Below, one piece after another: positions 23,846 to 34,670 of a stretch of 64,000 nucleotides of DNA. The position numbers and the translations under genes are program-made. The notes beneath the pieces were generated by a model, which saw only the letters and a list, made by a program, of their open reading frames with translations, made no database searches and had not been told where the DNA came from. Source of the stretch: Styela clava (lineage: Eukaryota > Chordata > Ascidiacea > Stolidobranchia > Styelidae); NCBI RefSeq assembly GCF_964204865.1, contig NC_135255.1:23589135-23653134 (forward strand), in the 5' to 3' direction. How positions within the stretch are numbered: position 1 is the stretch's first letter; every line of letters begins with the position of its first letter.

Positions 23846-26800
23846 ATGGGTTGCCTCGAGAGTTGTTTAAAGAAAAATGAGGAGGAAGCGGATGAGCGAA
23901 CATCGTTGCTAGGAAACGGGAATAGTACAATTGCGAACACAGCCCCAATCAATACACAAGTCATCGCAGAGGTAGTGACTTTTTGTTATTTTCATATTAT
24001 ACAATCTACACAAACTTCACCCCTCCGAGTGCTTATACCACAAAGATTAGTACGGAATTTACTGGGGTCCAGTCTCCCTATAACAGTACGGCACATTATA
24101 CAAATCGGGTGACATTGTCCCGTTTCAGAGAAACCAATTTTACAGATGATCAGACACTCCTCCTTTGGGAGACGTCTGGACATTGTTGTCCTTCATTATC
24201 GATAATAATATGGACATTGTTGTCCTTCATTATCGATAATAATACAGTATAATGAAGTTGCGCAAAATATTACAAAAAAGCGCAATCTAGTAACGTCATC
24301 ATTGAATTCATTAGGAAAAAATAATCAAATTTACCGAAGGAAAAAAAATTTCACCGTAGCATTCAAAAGTCTTTAGCAAAAAACAGCAATTTTGGTCATG
24401 TGACGGCCGGGATTAATCTAGATCAGGGCTACTCAACTATTTTTGCTAAAGGTCCGTATACAAAACTTGAAAATTCTTGGGGTCCGGTATGGCCAGAAAA
24501 TGTATTTCATACTGCGCCTAACTATAATTCAGTGACTCTATCTTTTCGGTTAAAAAGTTAAGGAAACGCGAGTTGTGGAAAACTGAGTAACCGCAAAATA
24601 TTCCACATCCTTTTACAGATCCAAAGTTAAATGGAGACAATCATCCAAAATAAAAATAAAATCAGACGCGGTCCGAATCGAATACTCGAAAGGTCAGAAT
24701 TCGGACCGTGGTCCGCCAGTTGAGTAGCCCTGATCTAGATTATTATTTAGACAAGCATGGCGTGATATGAAGCATCAGACGTGGTCCCAGACGTCCCTCT
24801 TTTGTGAGACACATAGAGTGTTTGTTTTATTGAGCCAAATGGAGGGAAATTCTTGGAATTTGGATAGTGTGCTGTACTGTATAAAGTACACTGCACAGTT
24901 CACTCAAATATTTCGAACCTGGGTTTCACAGAGTTATAAAGTTTGTAGTTCGGTGTTAATAGGGCTAATGCTCTAAAACGTGATAATGGATTCGGTTTGA
25001 AGACTTGAAAGGTCCATTTTCGGAAAGCGGTCATACTATGACTCTGAAAAATTTAAAACTGTAACTCTAGCTCTGACTTCCTTCTTTTCATGTCGGTTAG
25101 AGATCTTTCCAGATCAGCATTTTTTTCCCAATTCATTCAACCCTGGGTGACATATTGGGCTTGGATTTGAACCCAATATTTCTAGCTAGGTTAAAATTAA
25201 GTTAAACTAACCCTGACGTGGGCGAACTACGGTTCATGGGCCAAATCCGGCCCTTTGGATAATTCAATCAAGCCCGCCTGATGCATTCACAGCCAAATCA
25301 AAATCAAATTTTGAGGTTCAACTAAAAATAACTCAAGGAATTTGTTGAGATTGTGATTAAATTAGGTTTTGGCACAAGGCTTATTGTTTTTCACTTTTGT
25401 TTTTGTAACACTATTAATATTGTTCATAAAATATGACTTTCACGGCCCCTTTGGCCTAGTCTAGATGGGCAAAAACCTTTCCCTAACCCTGCTCTAACCA
25501 CTTGGCTAAATTTAACAGGAGCATACACCTATTGGAAGCGTATCACGAAGCCAACAGGACGAACAGACGTTACTTAATGGAATTCTAACAAAATATTCAT
25601 CTGACGTTATTGACGTAACAGCGATAGATTCGAGGATTGACGCTGTGGAATATATGAACAGAGTGACGCTGTATAATAGAAAATTAACAGGTAATTGGAA
25701 TAGAGATAGTGAGTACTTCCATACAAGAATAATAGCCATTATGTGTAAACAATGCTCAATGCTGTGGTCCCAAACTGTGTATCATTTAATAACATTAAAT
25801 TTGTTTGAAGAAATCATTTGATTGACCTGTTTCAGACGCTCAATCGAGCACAATTTTGAATACATTTTTATTAATGTCATACGACCCCCAAAATTTACCC
25901 AATATACAATAATTATATACCATTGGAAAGGTATTTTAGAGTACTATACGCTAGATGTCACTGGAGGACCGTAAACTAAAACACATCTTTCAAGAGGTCT
26001 TTCGTAACGTCAAAAAATAATAAAAATATTTACACTCTCTCATTCTATCAGCTGTTGGACGTCTATCGCTATTGTAAAGCTGAAATGTGACTATACAGTT
26101 GACTGCACATTGGTTTTCTCTTTCATATGATTCTAAACGCTTTTCCATAGCGCGTGTTGTTCAAGCGTTTTGGAAATTTTCCGTTTGAGAAGTCACCACA
26201 TCGAATCAGGCCAGGCTAAGCTTGATAGATCGATCGGTTGTTTGTTTGTGCTTTATCGCGTTGAAAGCTTTTGTGAGTCATAATAAAACATTTATTATGA
26301 ATCATAAAAGCTTATAATCGTCAGACAAGGAGAATTTGCGAGATAAAACGCCTAACTTTTTTTCGGTGAGGCAGCTGCGATCAAACGACTCGATATTTTT
26401 ATAACTTCCTGACGTTGTGAGATGTCCACTCTCCTATGTTATGTAGCATATAAAATGACCTTCAAAATAAGACCTTATCATACTAGCTTTTGTTATTGGT
26501 TTGCGCGCAACGCCAAGGTTTATGGAATCATTTTCTTGTTGTGCGACGTTTTTATATCGCAGCGGGAAGTACACGCGTGATATGTAAGCGAAATTTTATC
26601 ACTTCTAAATGTCATATAAGGTTCATTCTCATATCGTTGTGTGGGGAATAAGATTTCCTTTCAAGCAAGACCATAACAAACATTCCAGACCTCATGGTAT
26701 ACACACAGCATTGCAAAACGTCTGAAATTTCGCGCATGCGTCAAACCGGGAGGATTAGGTTAATAAAATAAATATACCTATGCTAAGATTATTTTATCTG

Positions 26801-28096
26801 ATGAAAAAGACAGTGTGAAACTTTTGGCATTTCTTGCATGACTGCTTCGAATAATGTTGATAGCGACAACAATGTCTGAATGACTCACTGTGGTACCAAT
26901 ACCATGTCAAACTCCAAACTTCTGAATTAGTAGTAATTTGAGTAATTTCAAAAAATGCATCAACTTTCAATTCGATGAGTTTTAATACATTTTGGTTCAC
27001 CTCAACTACCCTTGTATCCAGGCCGGATGGCGACTGTCAAAACAGCGACTGTCATAATGGCGACTTCATAATAGCGACGTAATCAAGTGAGCGACTGTCA
27101 TAATGGCAGCCGCATTAGAACAGCCACTGTTATGATAGCGACTTTTTGTACAGGAATGACAAATCAAAGTTAGGGTATGGGGGATGGAAGGTGTGTGTGT
27201 GGGTTGGGGGGGGGGGGGTGTTATTGGGGGGCTGAAAGAGTGCTTTTGCACTATAGCCTTGGATATAATAAAGGGAGTGATGTCGCTGTTGTGACAGTCG
27301 CTGTTTTAAATGAATCGATGTAGTGTAGTCGCTCTATTGACAGTCGCTATTTGGAACCCGAGCCAACTACCCCCTACTCAGGGAGCTGAAAGACACAACC
27401 CAGACCCCAATACCAACAAAACCATTTCAAATCCAAACTTACACACCAAATTGTAAAAATGACATCTGACTCCAGCTCTAACACTGATAAAAGAAACCAA
27501 ACTTCGACTGCACAACCTTTTTTTGATGCAAATTTCAATTCAAAACTGGCCAGAAAAGCATAATGACATCTAGGGAAAACTCTTGTTGCCAGAAACACAA
27601 CAACAATTATCGTTTAAAATAATTACCGTACTTTGGAACAATGGGAAAAGTCTTTTTGAATATTTATGTTGATTTAGATTCTAAAACAGACCTACTAGTT
27701 AGCTCTAGCTTCGAAATTGATAAAATAAAAACAGACTGATCTTTGTCTGTTTGATGCATGGCGTCCACCATCTTGGTTTGCATACTACAGTACAGAAGTA
27801 CCAAAATAATTACTTTGAATAGATAGAAACATTCGATTTGTTTTGAATATCTTTGTTCCCTAATGTGAAGTAACCTAACTTTAAATGTTTTTTCAGCTCT
27901 TGGAGGGAGATTGGAGGTGAGAAAGCCGTCGTTACGGTCCGCTTGCAACAATCCTGCAACGTTACTCGGCGGTCCAATGCCTTCATTTGATGACATCATG
28001 CTTATTAATGAAATCAGCGAGAGTTTGGCTGTTGCCGCGGGAGACATACGTGTCATAAGGAAACAAGACTTAACAATTGATCTCGCTCAGCGATGA
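23846..28096 (+). CDS. LAMTOR1: Ragulator complex protein LAMTOR1 (p18)
   Basis: Exons 23846-23971, 25519-25690 and 27897-28096 join in phases 0 and 1 to give 165 residues; human LAMTOR1 has 161. The protein wraps the Ragulator scaffold and anchors it to lysosomal membranes, where it recruits Rag GTPases for mTORC1 activation. The N-terminus MGC carries Gly2 (myristoylation) and Cys3 (palmitoylation), followed by an acidic EEADERTSLLG stretch resembling the family's dileucine-type sorting region. The second exon has the conserved core DEQTLLNGILTKYSSDVIDV and EYMNRVTLYNRKL; the third has PMPSFDDIMLINEISESLAV and AGDIRVIRKQDLTIDL, matching the C-terminal helix and strand. Identity rests on the ordered core motifs. 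Intron 1 holds a hAT element and intron 2 (25691-27896) an inverted-terminus element. It is convergent with DESI2. Confidence 0.95.
24175..24242 (+). repeat. Two-copy tandem repeat in LAMTOR1 intron 1
   Basis: TGGACATTGTTGTCCTTCAT followed by TATCGATAATAATA occurs twice in direct succession. TATCGATA is itself palindromic. Confidence 0.8.
24424..24732. mobile_element. Non-autonomous hAT element in LAMTOR1 intron 1
   Basis: The inverted termini are CAGGGCTACTCAACT and AGTTGAGTAGCCCTG. A perfect 8-bp duplication ATCTAGAT lies at 24416-24423 and 24733-24740. It belongs to the same family as 45330-45641 and the outer element at 35350-38262. Confidence 0.93.
25213..25480. mobile_element. Degenerate hAT-like repeat (copy 1)
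   Basis: It begins GTGGGCGAACTACGG and ends GATGGGCAAAAACC, and shares ATTAGGTTTTGGCAC- and ACTATTAATATTGTTC-type blocks with 54975-55160. Target duplications are not clear. Confidence 0.55.
27020..27355. mobile_element. Inverted-terminus element with repeated GCGACTGTCA motifs, LAMTOR1 intron 2
   Basis: Left-end motifs GGCGACTGTCAAAACAGCG and GCGACTGTCATAATGGC (several copies) face inverse motifs at the right (GTGACAGTCGCTGTTTTAAA, TTGACAGTCGCTATTTGG). A G-rich run (27206-27218) lies between. The repeated subterminal motifs look like transposase-binding sites; this is inference. Confidence 0.7.
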
Positions 28097-28549
28097 GAAA
28101 TCAAAACTCAACTGTAAAAATATGTTTTTTCATAAATATTTCCGTATTTTTATCAAACAAAGCTCCGTGTGAGGAGCTGATAACTAAGGAACACCGTTTT
28201 GTGTTATTCGACATTTTACTCCAAATCAGACCCTGTGCAAACAGCCACTGAGAGCCAGAAGTCCCCCTATTTTTGTGTTTGATGTTTCATTCTAAACAAG
28301 GCACTGGGCAAGGAGCATTTTGACTTGGATTCAAGCTCAAATATCTGAGAAAAGGTTGAAGCCAGGGGGACGGGTGGGGTTAAGACATGAAATGTTGCTC
28401 AAAAAGCATTTTTTGCAGCTTTGAACACGTTTTAGACCCTTATAAGACTCTTTATTAAAACTCGCGTTTTCCAGTTAGCTATCAAGGTCTAACTTAGCAA
28501 TTATAAATTTCAGAATCCCCCCCCTCCCCCCTCCTTTAATATTCTAAAA

Positions 28550-28952
28550 TAGGGTTCCCAAACCAGGGGTCGCGACCCCAAATTGGGTCAGAGTGATAAG
28601 TAGGTAGGGTTGCAAACAGGTCATGGGGTCGCTGAGGTATGGTAGAGGATGAATGTACAAAACATCTAAGATTTGACAAACCATGTTAATTTTAGCTGTT
28701 TGTACCATGGCTTACTGTAAAACAGGCCCATAGGCATCACTCTATGCTTATGCTATAGAAAATGTAGGTGCTTATTGTGACATCATTGTTTAGTTTTAGA
28801 TTGTTTTACTTAATACCACCACATGACCAAACTCAAAAGTCCATTGAAAGAAGCTCTTAAGTTCCATGAAAAATATATGTATTGACCTGGGGTCGCACTG
28901 GACACTTGAAAGTTGTCTTTGGGGTCGTCCTGAAAAAAGCTTGGAACCCCTG
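28550..28952. mobile_element. Non-autonomous hAT element
   Basis: The inverted ends are TAGGGTTCCCAAACC and GCTTGGAACCCCTG. A perfect 8-bp duplication TTCTAAAA lies at 28542-28549 and 28953-28960. The interior is rich in GGGGTCGC motifs. Confidence 0.88.
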
Positions 28953-29452
28953 TTCTAAAATATTCCAAAAGTCAAGAATCAGGGGTCAAAGGTCAGAGAA
29001 AATACTCGATGAAATTAAGAATTCAGAGTATCGAATTGTTTTACCGGGGACAACTATAGTTAAATAAATAAAACACTTTCATAGTAAAATACAGTTATAA
29101 GAATTATATTTCTAATTTTTGTTCGCAAATGTTCATTTTTCCCATAAACGCAAGATATATATTGTTGTTTCTAATAGTGTTTTTCCATCAATACTTTTTC
29201 AGCCAATTAATAAGCTATCTGATTTTTCCCCGTCCTTAGTAATGTACAAAAATATTGTTCAAAATAACTTTCTATTAAGAAAGAATTAATTTCGATAATC
29301 CTGTTCAGTTTATTCTTTTCCAGACTATTTTCTTACACAATGCTTATTCGCGTCTTTTTCTTCGGAGAAGGTAATGTCCAAACATCGGCCGATATCTGAC
29401 GAAATATAAAGAGCTATAATCTCAGTAGAGTCGGACATTTTAAACCGCTCGG

Positions 29453-29745
29453 CCAGTGGTTCCTGACTCTTTATGTTTGATGCCCCCGCTTCGAAGGCTA
29501 TTGAGCACTCAAGGACCCCCCCGTTTATCATCCCGGTAGTATTTATAGTGTTTGATCTGAAGATTCCAAATCCCATCATGTTTAAAACAGTTCATGCTCA
29601 ACAAAGTGAAAACACCATATAAAATATCCTTTTCAGGCAATGAAACCAGGAGGAACGGGGAGTAAACTTGTAAAGTGAAAAGTAAAATCAGTTTTCCGCA
29701 TAGCATTGTGGCCTTTCAGGGGATCACAGTTGGGAACAGCTGCGC
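29453..29745. mobile_element. Degenerate hAT-like repeat (GCCCCC...AGGCTATT family)
   Basis: Blocks CTTCGAAGGCTATTGAGCAC, CAACAAAGTGAAAACACC and AATGAAACCAGGAG are shared, in order, with 52408-52695 and 58435-58750 and partly with 2520-2640. The ends are decayed. Confidence 0.65.
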
Positions 29746-30224
29746 TAGGCCATTACGCCCGAAATTATTTAATTCCATTATAACTGATAATACTTAGGAA
29801 ATCACACTCATAAGTTTTGTTCACCTGATTTATCTCCCGATATGACCTTTGTTTTATCCTTCAAAGTGCAATTGCAGTATTGCGAAATTTTTCATTCAAT
29901 GTAATAAATATACCTGATTTAAATGACTGTTGGATTGATGACCGAGGGGGAGCGCGTATTCTGCAACCTGTGGAGGGCCACTGCCAAGTGCTGGGCAGAA
30001 TCCTTGGGTCCAGGGGTGAAAGGTCGCCCAAAGTCCAGACAGCCGCCAATTTCAATTGTCATTTTAATATAAATCGAATCTTTGATATTATTCGACTCAC
30101 TTACTGAGCCAAGTCTCACTGGCTGTCAGTTGATTACGAGGCATTCCAATTGGACGACTAAGTAACCATTGATAAATGCGGATCCGACTCCAGAACCTTG
30201 AGTTGAATGAGGAGGATTAGCACA

Positions 30225-30525
30225 TATTATCCCAGGGAAAAGGAAAGCCGATAATACGGCTGAACCACGGCCTCTCGTCCGGTTACCAGTCCAGGTCGGG
30301 TATGGGATTGATTAGTTAGTTATTTGTTTTCGGAAGCATGGACTTGATGGTGGAGGAAGCCGTAACCGACCAGTGGTTATGTGAACCACCCTGCGAGGAG
30401 TCAAGCAATCCTCTCGCACATGATCATCCCCGCATGGGATTCGAACCTGCAATCCCACGAAGGGTAATCAGAGATAGGGTGGCAAGCATATTAACGCTTA
30501 GCACAATGAGCCAAGCTGGTTGAAT
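30225..30525 (-). mobile_element. tRNA-derived SINE
   Basis: Inverted copy of the 10680-11015 family: the tail is at the left, the body complement CGGCCTCTCGTCCGGTTACC in the middle and GGGATTCGAACCTGC (complementary B-box) at about 30436-30450. The head reaches about 30525. Confidence 0.85.
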
Positions 30526-30974
30526 CACCTAGTTTGTGATGAATGGTGACTCTGGTTGACTCTTCGAATAGAGTATCTTCAAATATAAGTCGACAGCCCT
30601 AAAACGGTGAATACATAAGAAATAAGACATGCTCGTATCTTGGCAACTTTTTTCATTTAGAGTTTAAACTCGACTTATACGCAAGAAAACACAGTAGATG
30701 TGATGGCAAGCTCGTTCTTGACGTTAGCAGGATACACTAACCCAGTGGGCCCACCTTTTTCAATATATTTCTCCATTTGCCTATTTTAGATATCACCTCC
30801 GACACTATGATTTTCCGGTATTTGTTTTTAAAAGACCTTCGGTTATTGATTTGCACTCAGGAATTGAATAGTTTGTAATGTGTCTATAGGGACATATAAC
30901 AATAGTGCCAAAAAGTAAAAAATATTAGTCCAACTGCACCAAATACAAAGTAATATAGCCACTGAAGAAGCTTC

Positions 30975-31190
30975 GCTTTCGAAGTTATCCAATTCATATA
31001 AGCGCACATTTTCATTAATCTCGGTTGGTTCATTTAGTGAAAGGATTATTGATAGCAAGCCACAAAATGCCGAATTTTTCAGTAAATCGTTCAAGAATAA
31101 AGCAAACAACTGCTGTTAGAAAAGGCGTAAGGATTCGTGTACTACTGCAAACGTCGCAAAATTGCATTTAAAATTTTTTTCGAAATTGGG
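30975..31190 (+). repeat. Dispersed repeat, copy 2 of 2
   Basis: Similar to 4450-4690 along its length in the same orientation, with several small indels. Confidence 0.65.
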
Positions 31191-31678
31191 GGCATAGCCT
31201 ACTATTTCCTCCCTGGAAATGGCAAGATTCCTTCCCTCTGTGCTAATCCCAGTTCACAAATATCAAAATCACAGAACAGACCTTTTTAATACAGAAGAAA
31301 TACATGATGATATAAGAAACACCATCAGGATTGCAAACGCAAAAACTAGTCTCCTGGTTACTCTAGTGTTGCTAGATTTTTTATGAAGTATTTCTATACC
31401 TTTACTCTGAACAGGGTAATGCATAAGCAGATACGTTTTGTGAAGAACCGAAAACTTATTTGTGTGGCATTTTCTACTCAATTTATTACAGCGTGGGCGA
31501 TAATTCTAATATTCTGTATTCGAGAGGAAATTAAAAAAAATATGCCATAATACCTTTTGAACACAAGGGCAGTGGTGTGCAACAGGTTGCAATTTAGTGT
31601 GGCCCTTGCCCTTATGTTCAAGAAGGAGCTCACAATCTATGCAAGAACTCGACATTTCAAGTGTCTCACTATAATGTT

Positions 31679-31773
31679 AAACGAGAATATCGGTCAGAGA
31701 CCGAAGACTTATCGACCGAAAGTCGAAAACCTTCGATGGATAAGTCTTCGGTCTCCGACCAATATTCTCGTTT
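31679..31773. repeat. Near-perfect 35-bp inverted repeat (hairpin)
   Basis: Arms 31679-31713 and 31739-31773 pair over 35 bases with two mismatches around a 25-base loop. The arm carries GAGACCGAAGACTTATC, and a similar CCGAAGACTTAGCGATCGAAAG occurs at about 60378. It lies inside a hAT-like stretch starting near 31572 (CAGTGGTGTGCAAC). Confidence 0.75.
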
Positions 31774-32659
31774 ACGTATCAATGGCTGATCGGGCTGCAT
31801 AAAGAAACTAAATTTTTCGTGTGGCCCAGAATAGATGTCATTGTAGAGGTAGGAAATTTTGGTCCCTATTTATATAAATATGGCTGTTGGGGCTTTCTTC
31901 AGAGGTAAGGTTTGAATACTTTTCAAAAAAAAACTTGCAATCCTGAGGCGATAGATATAATAGACACAAACATTGATATTACCCTGCTATGGCCCCATAA
32001 CTAATTTCATGATCTGCTATCTTTGATTATGTTTGAACTAGGTTAAAGTAAACCTTTATTGTAGTTGTTCCCAAAGTTGATTGGGTGAGGAAAATAATGC
32101 TCTAATGTGAAAAAAACAAAGGCAGCAGCAAAGGCCGATAAAAATAACGAGAAGAAGTGACTGGGAGCATCTAGCGCCCATCAAAAGCCCAAACCTAAGA
32201 TGGGATCGCCCGCAAGGGTTGTTACAAAAATATACACATGCCTATAATCTGTGATAATGATGTAACAATTGGAGGTATCTAAAACGCAAAAAGGTGAAAA
32301 ATTTGAAATGTTAAACTATTTCACCAAGTTTGGCGGGCCATATTAAATCCGTACCAGGGCCGTAATTGGGCCACGAGCTGCGGTTTGGAAACCATACAGA
32401 ATGGGATAAGGGAAGCTGGAGCAATAACTTATCTTATATATTCTAATCTGCGAAAATGAATAAAATGAAGCCAAAAGCAATCCAGCGAAGCAAGGACCTA
32501 ACCCTTGCAAAAGTGTCCGCTTCCGCTGAGAACCAAAGATAACAGATCATAATATTAGTTATCGGGGCAAAACACGATAGTACCCAGATAATAAAGGTAT
32601 ATACAAAATAAATAAAGTATTGAAGGAGTAAAATACACAAAAGAGTTAAAATAATAGGC

Positions 32660-32759
32660 GCTCCTGAAGTATGTGCACCAAGATGGCGTAGAACCTGAAC
32701 CCTAACCTGGTACACATACTATGTTCACCATCTTGATACACATACTTCGGGAACTCCAA
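32660..32759. mobile_element. GAAGTATG-family element (compact form)
   Basis: GGCGCTCCTGAAGTATGTGC at the left is inverted at the right (CACATACTTCGGGAACTCC). The middle contains CCCTAACCTGG. Confidence 0.75.
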
Positions 32760-32903
32760 CTAATATATTTCTGAAAATGGAGTATTTTTTGAACATGAAT
32801 AAACAATGTTTGAAGTTACTATATCTGTATAGTTTCTGAAATAATAATTTCTAATGTAGAATATGGGATATACTCGAAGATATGTTTTGTTCAACATAGA
32901 AGG

Positions 32904-33015
32904 GTGCTTCCGAAGTATGTGCACTAAGATGGCGCACAGCCTGAACATAGTATGTGTACCAGGTTAAAGTTATCAGGTTGTGCGCCATCTTGGTGCACAT
33001 ACTTGTGGAGCGCCC
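32904..33015. mobile_element. GAAGTATG-family element (compact form)
   Basis: GGGTGCTTCCGAAGTATGTG faces GCACATACTTGTGGAGCGCC. The arms include CGCACAGCCTGA and its near inverse TCAGGTTGTGCG. Confidence 0.8.
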
Positions 33016-33536
33016 TAGAAGAACATAGTAATCAATGAGTTAGCATTTAGAAATGTAGAAAAAGTTGAGGCTTTCCAAAATATCGATCGATTCGGTCACA
33101 TAATTGGGTCTGCAGAGCTCGTTCAAATCAAGCTAAAAAACGTTCAAGATAAAAGCGGATTTTCGCCTGCGAAGAGTAGTGGTCTGGAAATTTTGATATT
33201 CGACTCGTTCACTAAAAAAATACAAAAAATTATGACAGAAATTGGGAAATTTTTACCGATCGAGGCATTTTTTCGCTGCTGCCATGGAAACGAAACATTA
33301 ATCCGGACTTGGGTGAAACACAAACGATGGCATTAAGGTGACAGGAAAACCCATGTGAAAAATTTCAAACAGATCTGCCCAGCCTTTTGGACGCTACAAC
33401 TTGACACACAAAACGACTGAGAATATTGTACTTATAGAGCAAAGATCCAATACACTTGGCTTGGGAGCACAAAATTTTTTTCTTTTGAAAAGCAGGGGGT
33501 AAACGGCGCCAGCCATTAGAAGGAGGTACAGATTAA

Positions 33537-33775
33537 GGTGCTGACGAAGTATGCGAACCAAGATGGCGGACATCGGAACGTAACATGGGTAACAGGTTAG
33601 GGTTAGGCCACAATATTTTTTCCAATTTTCCTTATTTTAGTCCTATTATCAGTTTGAAGACTAGCCAAAAGCCTCCCGTAGTATTTATACCTAAAATTAT
33701 GGCCTAACCCTAACCTAGTACACATATAACATTCCGATGTCCGCCATCTTGGTTCGCATACTTCGGGAGCCCCCA
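33537..33775. mobile_element. GAAGTATG-family element (long form)
   Basis: TIRs of about 75 bp: AACCAAGATGGCGGACATCG at the left and the inverse CGATGTCCGCCATCTTGGTT at the right. GGTTAGGGTTAGGCC and GGCCTAACCCTAACC lie at the inner ends of the arms. Confidence 0.85.
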
Positions 33776-34072
33776 AATCAATATAAGTATGAGGACCGCT
33801 GGCTTACCCACTGGTCCTAACAGGGCATAAAATTTGTCAGTAACGAAGATTTTACCTGAAAAACTGCGATTAAAATAAGAAACAAAGTGTTTTATCAGAA
33901 TTGACTGGTAAAATAAAGACTTTGGATAGCTTCGCTCAGAGATTAGTCTCATTTAATTTTTGAGTTTTTAGTATTTCTGTTAAAAAAGTATGGCAAGAGC
34001 TTCTGATGAAAAATATTTTTAAATTAAAAAAAAAATACAAAATTTTTAAACAAAAATATTTGATTCAATAGC

Positions 34073-34250
34073 GCATGCAAGGCTAGCATGTTGGGACTGT
34101 ATTCCCATTGAAGGGTTTCAGGTTCAAATTCCACGCCTATCACCTTACCCATGGTGTAATGAACCGGTTGGACAATGCTGTACCGGAAAAAGGGGTTTCC
34201 TTACGTTTCAGTACAGGGATACGGGTTTACTGGTTATTGAATATCACAAA
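34073..34250 (+). mobile_element. Second SINE-like repeat (possible tRNA-derived head)
   Basis: The segment has AAGGCTAGCATGTTGGGA (A-box-like) and GGTTCAAATTCC (B-box-like) in SINE spacing. The sequence after the head is unlike the 10680-11015 family. Only one copy is seen here, so this is tentative. Confidence 0.45.
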
Positions 34251-34299
34251 CATAAATAGGTGAGTGGCCTAGCCTTCAGTAATTTGTTAAGAGAGATAA

Positions 34300-34670
34300 A
34301 GTCAAGGCTAAGCCTGAATTGTTGCTGTTTTTCTTCCATAAATTTGCTGATTTCAGACTGAGCCAGATTAGTAAATTGTTTTTTGTATTTTGCCAATCAG
34401 CAGCCTGTTGCTGCTGATTTTAAGGCTAAGCCTGAGCCTCAATTGTTCTGTTGTTTATTCTTTTAAAATTTTGCTGATATTTAGGCTAAGCCTGGCTTGA
34501 TGAGTTGTTGTTCTTTCATAGTTTAGCTGAATTTTAGGCTAAGTCTAAATTCAATTGTTGTTGTTCATATTTTAAAATGCTGCTGAAATTCAGGCTAAGC
34601 CCGGCTTGATGTGTTGTTGTTTATCTTTCATACTTATGCTGAATTTAAGGCTAAGCCTAAATTCATGTCC
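34300..34670 (+). repeat. Degenerate tandem array, units of about 53-62 bp
   Basis: A core AGGCTAAGCCT recurs near 34312, 34422, 34483, 34536, 34590 and 34648, each followed by a T-rich spacer with TTGTTGTT and GCTGA. The array runs up to the DESI2 stop codon (34663-34665), so the DESI2 3' untranslated region appears to consist of it. Confidence 0.75.

Larger units (their letters stand above)
28097..34662. other. Intergenic between convergent LAMTOR1 and DESI2
   Basis: No host gene is supported. It contains hAT elements (28550-28952 and 29453-29745), a SINE (30225-30525), a dispersed repeat (30975-31190), a strong hairpin (31679-31773), three GAAGTATG-family elements (32660-33775), a second SINE-like repeat (34073-34250) and a degenerate tandem array that reaches the DESI2 stop codon. 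Confidence 0.6.

Noticed and set aside
29325-29450. Possible short gene or tRNA with a GGCCGAGCGGTTTA A-box on the minus strand
   Set aside because: The A-box-like word is good, but there is no B-box at tRNA spacing and no cloverleaf. The peptide (MSDSTEIIALYIS...) has no family match, and most of the longer frame lies in a repeat.
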